A stretch of DNA of 47,847 bases from Bryobacterales bacterium (lineage in GTDB: Bacteria; Acidobacteriota; Terriglobia; Bryobacterales; Bryobacteraceae), in NCBI GenBank assembly GCA_947467395.1, contig CANIIC010000010.1, positions 1-47,847 of the forward strand, in the 5' to 3' direction. The position numbers and the translations under genes were made by a program. Positions 16,779 through 24,004 of the stretch are shown here, piece after piece. The number at the start of each line of letters is the position of its first letter. The first letter of the stretch is position 1. The notes beneath the pieces were generated by a model, which was not told the DNA's origin, ran no database searches, and worked only from the letters and a program-made list of their open reading frames with translations.

Positions 16779-17438
16779 ATGTCTCTACGGATTAACGATA
16801 CCGCGCCGAATTTCACGGCCGAAACCACCCAGGGCACGATCAACTTCCACGAATGGATCGGCGATGGCTGGGCCATTCTCTTTTCGCACCCGAAGGATTT
16901 CACGCCCGTCTGCACGACGGAATTGGGCTATGTCGCCAAATTGGTGCCGGAATTTCAGAAGCGCAATTGCAAGGTAATCGGCCTCAGCGTAGACCCGGTC
17001 GAAAGCCACCACAAGTGGGAAGGCGACATTGAGGAGACGCAAGGTTTCAAGGTCACCTACCCGATGATCGGCGATCCCGAACTGAAGGTCGCCAAGCTGT
17101 ATGACATGCTCCCGTCGGATGCAGGCGAGACTTCGGAAGGCCGCACGGCCGCGAACAACGCGACGGTGCGTACGGTGTTCATCGTGGGTCCAGACAAGAA
17201 GATCAAGCTGATGCTGATCTACCCGATGACCACGGGCCGCAACTTCGACGAAGTGATGCGCGTGCTGGATTCGATGCAGTTGACCGCGAAGCACCAGGTG
17301 GCGACGCCGGTGAATTGGACCTCGGGCAACGACGTGATCATCGTGCCTGCCGTCACCGACGAAATGGCGAAAGAAAAGTACCCGGAAGGCTGGAAGACGG
17401 TGAAGCCGTACTTGCGCCTTGTGAAGCAACCCAAGTAA
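16779..17438 (+). CDS. 1-Cys peroxiredoxin (Prx6 type)
   Basis: 219 residues. The peroxidatic cysteine is Cys45 in HPKDFTPVCTTELG, followed by the Prx6-type linker VDPVESHHKWEGDI and the C-terminal domain RTVFIVGPDKKIKLMLIYPMTTGRNFDEVMRVLDSMQL with NWTSGNDVIIVPAV. No resolving cysteine is evident in the C-terminal part. It reduces hydrogen peroxide and organic peroxides in the cytoplasm. ATG 16779 has AGGAGC at the right distance. Divergent orientation to a nitroreductase/aldo-keto reductase pair suggests a small redox-stress cluster. Confidence 0.94.
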   Translation: MSLRINDTAPNFTAETTQGTINFHEWIGDGWAILFSHPKDFTPVCTTELGYVAKLVPEFQKRNCKVIGLSVDPVESHHKWEGDIEETQGFKVTYPMIGDPELKVAKLYDMLPSDAGETSEGRTAANNATVRTVFIVGPDKKIKLMLIYPMTTGRNFDEVMRVLDSMQLTAKHQVATPVNWTSGNDVIIVPAVTDEMAKEKYPEGWKTVKPYLRLVKQPK

Positions 17439-17452
17439 CGGGTCGTCAGACC

Positions 17453-17953
17453 TTAGTAAGCGGGCGAGGTTCCCTTTGCGTCCCCCGGAAGGATGTGGCG
17501 CAACGTGCGAATCTCGCCCGTTGTGTTTTCAGGCCCGCTGGTCACCGTCACCAGCACGCTAACCTTGCCCCGATCACCGACGGCTTGCAGCGTTCCTCCA
17601 GCGGTTCCAGTGGGTTTCGTGAGATACCCGCTGTGCTCTAGCGACGTTTTGTAGAACCCCAGCACTTCGCCCGCGGGATCGCCGGTGCGGAACTTCACCG
17701 TACCCGTCGCGATCTCTTTTTCCTGCACCGATGCGGGTTCCACGTAGGTCGCTTTTTCGTAGATCGGCACCCAGACCGCTCCGACTAACATGCGCTTCGT
17801 TTGATCGGCTTCGATATTGTCACCGGGGGCCACGCGAGAGAGGTAGAAATAGTAGGCCGCTACCGAAAGCAGCGTGACTCCGATCACCAAGGCATAGGTG
17901 ACGATGGCCAAGCCCAACATGTTCGGCTTTTTCGGTTTGGGCTGATTCTGCAT
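17453..17953 (-). CDS. Single-pass membrane protein, unknown function
   Basis: 166 residues. It has a proline- and lysine-rich start (MQNQPKPKKP), one transmembrane helix at about residues 13-37 (LGLAIVTYALVIGVTLLSVAAYYFYL), then an exported domain of about 125 residues. That domain contains FRTGDPAGEVLGFYKTSLEHSGYL and VSVLVTVTSGPEN, which suggests a small alpha/beta sensor-like fold, but I do not recognise a family. The transcript probably starts about 6 nt before the ATG, from a TACACT -10 on this strand. It converges on the peroxiredoxin gene and diverges from the cupin gene. Confidence 0.72.
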   Translation of the reverse strand: MQNQPKPKKPNMLGLAIVTYALVIGVTLLSVAAYYFYLSRVAPGDNIEADQTKRMLVGAVWVPIYEKATYVEPASVQEKEIATGTVKFRTGDPAGEVLGFYKTSLEHSGYLTKPTGTAGGTLQAVGDRGKVSVLVTVTSGPENTTGEIRTLRHILPGDAKGTSPAY

Positions 17954-17962
17954 GGCGGTAAT

Positions 17963-17994
17963 TTCAGTGTAGCGGCCTGACGGAGTACACTGAA
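17963..17994. promoter_or_regulatory. Divergent promoter made of a perfect 9-bp inverted repeat
   Basis: TTCAGTGTA (17963-17971) and TACACTGAA (17986-17994) are exact reverse complements, 14 bp apart. Each arm holds a -10-like TACACT pointing at its own gene. The minus start lies about 12 nt from its ATG and the plus start 9 nt. The -35 region of one promoter falls on the -10 of the other, so they may exclude each other. Confidence 0.55.
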
Positions 17995-18000
17995 GCGATT

Positions 18001-18441
18001 ATGCTGCGTTGCTTCCGATTGTTCGCCCTGACGTGCGTGCTGTGGATGGTAGCTGGGGCCCAGACGCCCGCCGCCGCGCCCAAGACAACCCCGATCAAGG
18101 GGATCCGCATCTTCTCTGGCACCGATGGCGAGACCCACGCCGAAGAGATCACTTTTAGCGGCATCACGGCCAATGGCCCGCAGGCCGACCTACTGAAGCC
18201 GGGCAGCATTCGCTACGCGACGCGCGGCGCCGACACCTGGGATGACTGGCACACGGCTCCCCAGCGTCAGTACCTGATCACGCTGAAGGGCAACGTCGAG
18301 ATCGAAATCGGCGGCGGGCAGATCGTGAAAGCCGGGCCAGGCAGCGTGCTGCTGATCGAAGACATGACCGGCAAGGGCCATCGCGCGCACGTCACCAAGG
18401 AAGGTGAGTGGCACGTGATGTTCGTGCCACTCGCGAAGTAG
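18001..18441 (+). CDS. Exported cupin-like protein
   Basis: 146 residues. A signal peptide MLRCFRLFALTCVLWMVAGAQT is followed by a proline/alanine linker and a small cupin-type beta barrel: RYATRGADTWDDWHTAPQRQYLITLKGNVEIEIGGGQIVKAGPGSVLLIEDMTGKGHR. The second cupin motif (PGSVLLIEDMTGKGH) is clear. The first is weaker, with a tryptophan- and histidine-containing WHTAPQRQY. Metal binding is possible but not certain. No enzyme activity can be assigned. It uses a near-leaderless start, with TACACT ending 9 nt before the ATG. It is followed at 3 bp by the stop of the convergent oxidoreductase. Confidence 0.75.
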   Translation: MLRCFRLFALTCVLWMVAGAQTPAAAPKTTPIKGIRIFSGTDGETHAEEITFSGITANGPQADLLKPGSIRYATRGADTWDDWHTAPQRQYLITLKGNVEIEIGGGQIVKAGPGSVLLIEDMTGKGHRAHVTKEGEWHVMFVPLAK

Positions 18442-18443
18442 AG

Positions 18444-21400
18444 TTAGACAGCGGTACCGTTCGCACCGCGCGCACCGATCTGGTGCAGGCTGCGGTCGAT
18501 CCACTGCTTGGTGAGCTTCTCCTGCACGCCGTTCTGCAACAGGCGCGTGCGGAGGTTGCTCCAATCCACCTTGTCCAGATCCTGGTCCTGATTGAAGCAG
18601 GAGAACACGACCGTTTCTTCGCCGGTCTTGGGGTCCTTGTGCGTCTGCAGGCACTGGGCGCAGATCTCTTTCATCATGCACTGCATCGGCGAGTTGATGC
18701 TGCCGATGGCGTGATGTTCGGGCTTGAGGTACTGCTGCAGCACGCCGTGACGGGCGCGAGCAACGGCAGCCATCATGCCGTCAGAACCAATGGCGATGAT
18801 GCGATCCGTGATGTTGAGCGGGATCGGCGGCGTACCGAGTTGGCCGCTGGCGTACGCGACGATCGCTTCGACGATGTTGCCGACGAACTTGCGATCCTGC
18901 GGGCGCGTGGGTTCGAAGCCGGGGGCTTCGTCACTGCACCAGATCACGACATCGGCCGCCTTTTCGATCTCGTCGACCTTGTAGCGATCCACCAGCTTCT
19001 TGTAGCCGGCGAAGTACACCGTGCGCGAACCTTCGGCACGCAGCTGCTGGCCGATGCTGAACAGCACGGCGTTCCCGAGGCCGCCTCCGACCAGGAGAAC
19101 GGTCTCCTTCGCGGGCGTTTCGGTGGGCGTCCCCGTAGGACCCATCAGGATGACGGGTTCGCCGGGCTTGAGAATGGCGCAAAGGTCGGACGAGCCGCCC
19201 ATTTCGAGCACGATCGTCGAGAGCAAACCCTGTTCGCGATCGACCGACGCGCCGGTGAGCGCGAGGCCTTCCATGCCGAGCGTAGTGCCGTCGGCGCGCG
19301 GGGCGAGCGTTTCGAAGTTCTGCAGGCGATAGAACTGGCCCGGCTGGAACTGACGCGCGGCGAGCGGGGCCTTCACCACCACTTCGACGATGTTGTGCGT
19401 CAGGCGGATCACTTCCTTCACCGTGGCGCGCAGTTCGGTGTTGAGTTGGGCCTGTAACGCGGCAGGCGCGGGAGCGGAGGCGGCTCGGCGGGCGAGTGTA
19501 CGGCTCACCACCGGGTAACCTTGCTTCGCGCTACCCATGGCCTTCACGACGTTGCCGGCGAAAGACGGATGCAGATCGCCGAAGAAGCTGATGGCGCGGC
19601 CGTCTTCACGAATGTTCATGAGCACGGTGGGCGTGGTCGGCTTGGCGATTTTTTCGGGCTTCACGCGCTCGCCGTTTTCATTGACGGTCTGGAACCACTT
19701 GCCGTCGAGGAACACGTTGGCTTCGTCTTCACGGGCGAGCACCGTGTTCGGCTGCGTACCAGCCGCGACCAGGATCGCGCGCGCCGGCAGGCGTTGCGGC
19801 TCGCCCGCGGCGTTGGTGACGTGCAGGGCGGCGGCGTGGCCGTTCTGGTCCAGTTCGACTTCTTTCGGAGTGAGGCCTTCGGCGAAGCGGATGCCTTCCT
19901 GCAACGCGAGGTTCACTTCTTCGTGGTTCAGCGTGTAGCTGGGCGCATCGATCAACCGGCGGCGATAGGCCAGCGTGACACCACCCCAGCTGTTCAGCAA
20001 TGGAACAAAGTTGGGCTGGCGGCCTTCCTTCGCAGCGGCGGCGCGTTCGGCGCGGATCGCTTGTGCGTGTTCCAGGAACTCGGCTCCGGCTTCGGATTCT
20101 TCGGCGTTCCAGCCAGCGCGGACAGCGGCTTCACCCTTTTCCTTGACCAGCGTTTCGTAGCGTTCCAGGAACTTCTCGACCTGTACCACGTAGTAGGCCA
20201 TGGATTCGGTGGCCGTGTCGATCGCGGTCAAGCCGCCACCGATCACGACGACCGGCATGCGGAGCTGGAGGTTCGCGACGGAGTTCGATTTCGCGGCTCC
20301 GGTGAGCTGGAGCGCCATCAGGAAGTCGGAAGCCTGACGCACGCCGCGCGCCAGACCGTTCTTCATCGGAATGACGGTGGGGCGGCCGGCGCCGGCGCAC
20401 AGGGCGATGTGATCAAAGCCCATTTCGAAGGCGCTCTCGATGGTCATGGTGCCACCGAAACGCACGCCGCCGAACATGGAGAACTGCGCCCGGCGTTCCA
20501 ACATCAGGCGGATCACCTTGAGGAAGTTCTTGTTCCAACGAACCGTGATGCCGTATTCGGCCACGCCGCCGAAACCCGCGAGAACGCGGTTATCCAGCGA
20601 TTCGTAGAGCTCGGTGACGTCGTGGATCGGGCGGAAGCCCACGCGTTCGCCAAGCGGAGTGACGCCGCTGACGTTCGGGTCCAGCGGTTCGATCTTGAGG
20701 CCATCGACAGCGGCGACCGTGTGGCCGTCGTTCATCAGGTGGTGCGCCAGCGTGAAGCCGGCGGGACCGAGGCCGACGACGAGAACCTTGTAGCCTGTGT
20801 CCGCTTTCGGCACGGGCCGCGAGAAGTTCAGCGGATTCCAGCGCGTGAGCAGGCTGTAGATTTCAAAGCCCCACGGCAGTTCCAGCACGTCCTTCAGCGA
20901 ACGGGTTTCGATCTGCGGAATGTCCACCGGTTCCTGCTTCTGGTAGATGCAGGCCTTCATGCAGTCATTGCAGATACGGTGGCCGGTGCCCGCGGTCATC
21001 GGGTTATCGATGGTGACAATCGCCAGCGCACCGATGGGGTTGCCGTTCTGCTTGACCAGGTTCATCTCGGAGATCTTCTCTTCGAGCGGGCAGCCGTTCA
21101 GCGTGACGCCGAAGTGGCTGGCCTTGAACGAGCCGTCCTTCTCACGCAGGCCGGTGGAACAGGAATCCTTGCCCTGGTTGTGGCACTTGATGCAGTAGTT
21201 GGCCTGATCGATTGCCCCCGCGAGGTTCGTGCCCGCATCGGTGAGCTGGAAGCCTTCACGATGACGCAGGTGGTGAGCCGGTAGGATCTGGTTCAAGACG
21301 CCGTTCGGGGTGGTCAGTGCTTCCACTGGAACCAGACGTTCCATCACCAGCTTGTGAGGCACGCGGAACAGCACGCTGTGGTGGCCGTACTTCTCGCGAC

Positions 21401-21938
21401 CCGATTCGGAGAGCGCGGCCCACGCGGCATACTTCGCGGCGACTTCGAGCTGTTCCTTGTGTTCGTCTTCGTTGTCCAGCCAGCGATTGACGTGTTCGAA
21501 GAAGGTCGATTCGCTGAGGCTCTCGCCGAAGCTGGTTTCGAGCTCGGCCGCAAGCGCGGCTCCGTTAATGGCGTTGGCCTGCTCTTCCTTGACGCCGCTG
21601 ATCGCCTTCTTCTGGATGAACTTGCGCTTGAACGCGAACATCGGCGCGAGGTCATTGTGGCGAGCCTGCAAAGCCTGGATCTGCGGCTGGATGCCGAACA
21701 GCTCCCCAATGAAGTCCTCGAGGTACGGCGCCAGGGCGATGATCAGCTCACTGGCCTGCTTGCGTTCCAGGGAATCCGGGTTCTGCCGGGCCTCGCCCAA
21801 ACGGGCGCGCAGGCTGGCATCGGACTCCTGAAGCGAGTGCAGGAAGGCCGCATCCAAACGGACGGCACCTTCGCGGGTGTAAAGGTCCTCAAAGGAGAAC
21901 CCGAACGCAAGTTTCAGGGGATGAGAGGCTTGAGACAT
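18444..21938 (-). CDS. Large Fe-S flavoprotein, NfnB-NfnA-like fusion
   Basis: 1164 residues from ATG 21936-21938; ATG 21984-21986 would add 16 residues. There are four parts. (1) About 230 residues, mostly helical and unrecognised. (2) A GltD/NfnB-type Fe-S segment: YCIKCHNQGKDSC near residue 249, GCPLEEKI, and ICNDCMKACIYQ near 323. (3) A flavin/NADPH oxidoreductase with VLVVGLGPAGF near 385 and VVVIGGGLTAIDTA. (4) A PyrK/NfnA-like reductase with QFQPGQFYRLQNFE, LLVGGGLGNAVLFSIG and a C-terminal cysteine cluster ending EICAQCLQ...VFSCFNQDQ. It probably moves electrons among NAD(P)H, flavins and ferredoxin-like carriers. Bifurcation is only a hypothesis. No neighbour shares its pathway. Confidence 0.8.
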   Translation of the reverse strand: MSQASHPLKLAFGFSFEDLYTREGAVRLDAAFLHSLQESDASLRARLGEARQNPDSLERKQASELIIALAPYLEDFIGELFGIQPQIQALQARHNDLAPMFAFKRKFIQKKAISGVKEEQANAINGAALAAELETSFGESLSESTFFEHVNRWLDNEDEHKEQLEVAAKYAAWAALSESGREKYGHHSVLFRVPHKLVMERLVPVEALTTPNGVLNQILPAHHLRHREGFQLTDAGTNLAGAIDQANYCIKCHNQGKDSCSTGLREKDGSFKASHFGVTLNGCPLEEKISEMNLVKQNGNPIGALAIVTIDNPMTAGTGHRICNDCMKACIYQKQEPVDIPQIETRSLKDVLELPWGFEIYSLLTRWNPLNFSRPVPKADTGYKVLVVGLGPAGFTLAHHLMNDGHTVAAVDGLKIEPLDPNVSGVTPLGERVGFRPIHDVTELYESLDNRVLAGFGGVAEYGITVRWNKNFLKVIRLMLERRAQFSMFGGVRFGGTMTIESAFEMGFDHIALCAGAGRPTVIPMKNGLARGVRQASDFLMALQLTGAAKSNSVANLQLRMPVVVIGGGLTAIDTATESMAYYVVQVEKFLERYETLVKEKGEAAVRAGWNAEESEAGAEFLEHAQAIRAERAAAAKEGRQPNFVPLLNSWGGVTLAYRRRLIDAPSYTLNHEEVNLALQEGIRFAEGLTPKEVELDQNGHAAALHVTNAAGEPQRLPARAILVAAGTQPNTVLAREDEANVFLDGKWFQTVNENGERVKPEKIAKPTTPTVLMNIREDGRAISFFGDLHPSFAGNVVKAMGSAKQGYPVVSRTLARRAASAPAPAALQAQLNTELRATVKEVIRLTHNIVEVVVKAPLAARQFQPGQFYRLQNFETLAPRADGTTLGMEGLALTGASVDREQGLLSTIVLEMGGSSDLCAILKPGEPVILMGPTGTPTETPAKETVLLVGGGLGNAVLFSIGQQLRAEGSRTVYFAGYKKLVDRYKVDEIEKAADVVIWCSDEAPGFEPTRPQDRKFVGNIVEAIVAYASGQLGTPPIPLNITDRIIAIGSDGMMAAVARARHGVLQQYLKPEHHAIGSINSPMQCMMKEICAQCLQTHKDPKTGEETVVFSCFNQDQDLDKVDWSNLRTRLLQNGVQEKLTKQWIDRSLHQIGARGANGTAV

Positions 21939-21961
21939 TTTGTTGAGGGAAACGACGGTTA

Positions 21962-21976
21962 CTGTAGTGATTACAG
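21962..21976. promoter_or_regulatory. Inverted repeat upstream of the large flavoprotein
   Basis: CTGTA-GTGAT-TACAG is a perfect 5-bp inverted repeat, 24 bp from the chosen ATG at 21938. It sits where an operator or promoter would be expected. It resembles CTGT-N7-ACAG, which is one base short of the enterobacterial LexA spacing, so I do not call it a LexA box. Confidence 0.3.
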
Positions 21977-22084
21977 CAACTTTCATGATACCAAGGCCGG
22001 GCGAAAGCGGCTGTCAAAAAAGTTTCTAAAAAGTGGGAAGAAACCGGAAGGGTGCCGCGTCAGAGCTTGTAACAACCGCAGCAC

Positions 22085-22136
22085 GCCTCCAGGCAGAAAT
22101 TCACTCGCCCCCCAACACGAGCTTTCTGCCGGAGGC
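22085..22136. other. Strong hairpin with C-rich loop
   Basis: GCCTCC-a-GGCAGAAA (22085-22099) pairs with TTTCTGCC-GGAGGC (22123-22136), a 14-bp stem with one bulged base. An inner CTCG/CGAG stem closes a CCCCCCAACA loop. No T-run follows on either strand, so it is not a standard terminator. It lies between the IPTL-CTERM gene and the large flavoprotein and could be a structured leader, a small RNA or a REP-like element. Confidence 0.5.
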
Positions 22137-22159
22137 ACTCCTTGAAAGAATCTCCTCCG

Positions 22160-22201
22160 TAAAAAACAATCGCCCGGCGAGCAGTTTGCTCAGCCGGGCG
22201 A
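22160..22201 (-). terminator. Rho-independent terminator of the LamG/IPTL-CTERM gene
   Basis: On the minus strand, TCGCCCGGC pairs with GCCGGGCGA (9 bp) and, after one bulged T, GAGCA pairs with TGCTC (5 bp) around an AAC loop. TTGTTTTTTA follows directly. The stem begins 20 bp after the stop codon at 22222. This is the most classical terminator in the window. Confidence 0.9.
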
Positions 22202-22221
22202 AAGTCATCTTGGGGAAGAGT

Positions 22222-23040
22222 TTAGAGGGCCGGAGCCTTACGGATCTTGGTCGCGCCGATTCCGATGAACGCCATGACCAGCAAAGCGATGGCCCACTCG
22301 GACAACGTCGGAGTACCGACCGGAGCGGGGGTAACGGGATCCGCAGTAAAGGTCGGGGAGGTGGCGCCGCCGAATCCGGTGCCGAGCGTACCGGTGCGAC
22401 CGAAGCTGCTCTGGTCCGCAGTCGTGGTCCCCGAGTTCTCGTCGAAGTAGTACAACAGCTGGGTACTGGCGTCCGTCGCCGGCTGGGCAACAGGAGCCGA
22501 GAAGCTCGCACCGGAATAACGGGACACATTGGACACGCGCAGCCAATCCAAGTAACCACCGAACGCCGGGGTCGTAGCGGCATCACGGAAGAGAGCCCCG
22601 ATGAACGGCAGACCGGCCGCATTGCCGATGGAACCGCTTGACGCACGCGAAGAGACCAGCACGCCGTCAAGGTAAAGGCGTTCCTGCGCACCGTCATAAA
22701 CCATGGCGATGTGGTGCCAGGTATTCAGCGAAACCGCCGGAGATCCGTTCAGCATCGAACCGAACACAGGATAGTTGTATCCAGTCAGGCCGGTAGGCCC
22801 GGCCGTCAGCATTTTATCTTCCTGTCCGTTGGTCCATTCGTTGAACACCATCCCAAACCGATTGAGGGCGGTCGTAAACAGGATACGTGCTTCGTAGGTC
22901 GACGCACTCGTCAGCGTAGTTCCCGTGCTGACCGCAATCGTGTCGGTGGTGTTGGTGAACTTCACCACTCCGGCGGAGGCGCTAGCTACGGACAATGCCG
23001 CCACCGCGAATGAGAGGCACAGTCTGCTGAATCTGATCAT
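22222..23040 (-). CDS. LamG-domain surface protein with IPTL-CTERM tail
   Basis: 272 residues. Signal peptide MIRFSRLCLSFAVAALSVASASA. The middle, about residues 25-195, is a LamG/concanavalin-like jelly roll: YEARILFTT, WHHIAMVYDGAQERLYLDGVLVSSRAS, GYLDWLRVSNVSRYSGASF. The C-terminus VGTPTLSEWAIALLVMAFIGIGATKIRKA is an IPTL-CTERM signal: TPTLSEW, then a hydrophobic helix, then basic residues. Such tails direct proteins to exosortase-type processing, so surface attachment or release is expected. No exosortase is in this window. The gene stands alone, with AGGAAGAG before its ATG, a direct repeat upstream and a strong terminator behind. Carbohydrate binding is possible but unproven. Confidence 0.86.
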   Translation of the reverse strand: MIRFSRLCLSFAVAALSVASASAGVVKFTNTTDTIAVSTGTTLTSASTYEARILFTTALNRFGMVFNEWTNGQEDKMLTAGPTGLTGYNYPVFGSMLNGSPAVSLNTWHHIAMVYDGAQERLYLDGVLVSSRASSGSIGNAAGLPFIGALFRDAATTPAFGGYLDWLRVSNVSRYSGASFSAPVAQPATDASTQLLYYFDENSGTTTADQSSFGRTGTLGTGFGGATSPTFTADPVTPAPVGTPTLSEWAIALLVMAFIGIGATKIRKAPAL

Positions 23041-23087
23041 GTGTGGGAACTCTTCCTGGAATCAACGCATTGGGAACGTCAAACCCC

Positions 23088-23116
23088 AAGATTAACCGTT
23101 ATCGGATAAGATTAAC
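23088..23116. promoter_or_regulatory. 9-bp direct repeat with 20-bp period upstream of LamG gene
   Basis: AAGATTAAC occurs at 23088-23096 and again at 23108-23116. The 20-bp period is close to two helical turns. It lies in the 81-bp gap before the LamG/IPTL-CTERM gene. This layout is typical of tandem sites for a response regulator, but the protein is unknown. Confidence 0.4.
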
Positions 23117-23121
23117 ACACT

Positions 23122-23970
23122 CTACTTGGCGAGGGTCGTACCAGGCGTCTTATTCCACTCACCCAGGCTGCCATCGTACATCTTCACGTCGTAGCCGAGG
23201 TACTTGAGGGTGAAGTATGCCTCGGTGGCCTGCATCCCGGAATTACAGTAGGTGACTACAGTCTTCTTGGGATCCACACCAGCAGTCGCGTAGAGGCGGC
23301 GGAGGGCGTCTTCGGACTTCAGAACAGAGCTGCCAGTGACCAGCGTATCGCCCCAGTTGGCGTTCAACGCCGTAGGGATGTGGCCACCTTCCGAGAAATC
23401 CTTGGTGGTGCGGACATCTAGGAGGGTCGTGTTCGCGGCGGGGGCGGCGACCTGTTTCTGGACGTCGGCGGTGGAGACGATCAGTTGCGGGCGAACCTTC
23501 GGGGTCAACTTGCCGGCAGCTACGGTCGCGACTTCTTTTGTTACCGGGCGATTTTCTTTCGTCCATTGCTCCATGCCGCCATCGAGCAGCGCGGTGTTGT
23601 CGTGGCCCAGATAGTCGAGCGTGAAGAAGGCGCGGGTGGCGGGGAGGACGGAGCCTTCGGTGTAGACGACGACCTTGGTGTTATCCGACACGCCGAGTGT
23701 CTGGAACATGGTCTGGAGGTCGGAGACCTCCGGCATTTCGTTTGAGACGCCGTTCTTGGTGATGGCGAGCTCGGAGAGCGCGAGGAACTGGGCACCAGGG
23801 ATGTGGTTCGCATCGAAGCCGGTGCGCGCGGCGGCTACATAAATGACGCGCACGTTCGCATCCTTCAGATGGTCCGCGAGCCAGGCGGTAGAGACCAACA
23901 AATCAGTCTTCACAGCAGAGGATGCCAACAGCGGAAGCGCCAGGAACAGAGCGGTCAATCGATTCATCAT
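23122..23970 (-). CDS. Exported tandem-rhodanese sulfurtransferase
   Basis: 282 residues from ATG 23968-23970, with GGAGG on this strand 9 nt upstream. Signal peptide [19 protein letters not shown]. Two rhodanese domains follow. The first ([42 protein letters not shown]) lacks a catalytic cysteine. The second has [22 protein letters not shown], whose CNSGMQA loop is the active site. It transfers sulfur from thiosulfate or a mercapto acid to a thiol acceptor, probably in the periplasm. It is followed after 81 bp by the LamG gene in the same direction, but regulation looks separate. It is divergent from hpaB. Confidence 0.9.
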   Translation of the reverse strand: MMNRLTALFLALPLLASSAVKTDLLVSTAWLADHLKDANVRVIYVAAARTGFDANHIPGAQFLALSELAITKNGVSNEMPEVSDLQTMFQTLGVSDNTKVVVYTEGSVLPATRAFFTLDYLGHDNTALLDGGMEQWTKENRPVTKEVATVAAGKLTPKVRPQLIVSTADVQKQVAAPAANTTLLDVRTTKDFSEGGHIPTALNANWGDTLVTGSSVLKSEDALRRLYATAGVDPKKTVVTYCNSGMQATEAYFTLKYLGYDVKMYDGSLGEWNKTPGTTLAK

Positions 23971-23988
23971 GGCCAGTAACCTCCGTGA

Positions 23989-23995
23989 TATTATC
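23989..23995. promoter_or_regulatory. Shared -10 for rhodanese and hpaB-like gene
   Basis: TATTATC reads as TATTAT on the plus strand, 10 nt before the hpaB-like ATG, and as GATAAT on the minus strand, 19 nt before the rhodanese ATG. The minus side keeps a GGAGG ribosome site. The plus side has almost no leader. Confidence 0.5.
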
Positions 23996-24004
23996 GCATC
24001 CGTA

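Noticed and set aside
19521-21284. 587-codon open frame antisense to the large flavoprotein
   Set aside because: Same cause. It has no recognisable domain, and the sense gene has full Fe-S and flavin motifs.
21962-21976. LexA box upstream of the large flavoprotein
   Set aside because: CTGT and ACAG are 7 bases apart in place of 8, and nothing else suggests SOS control.
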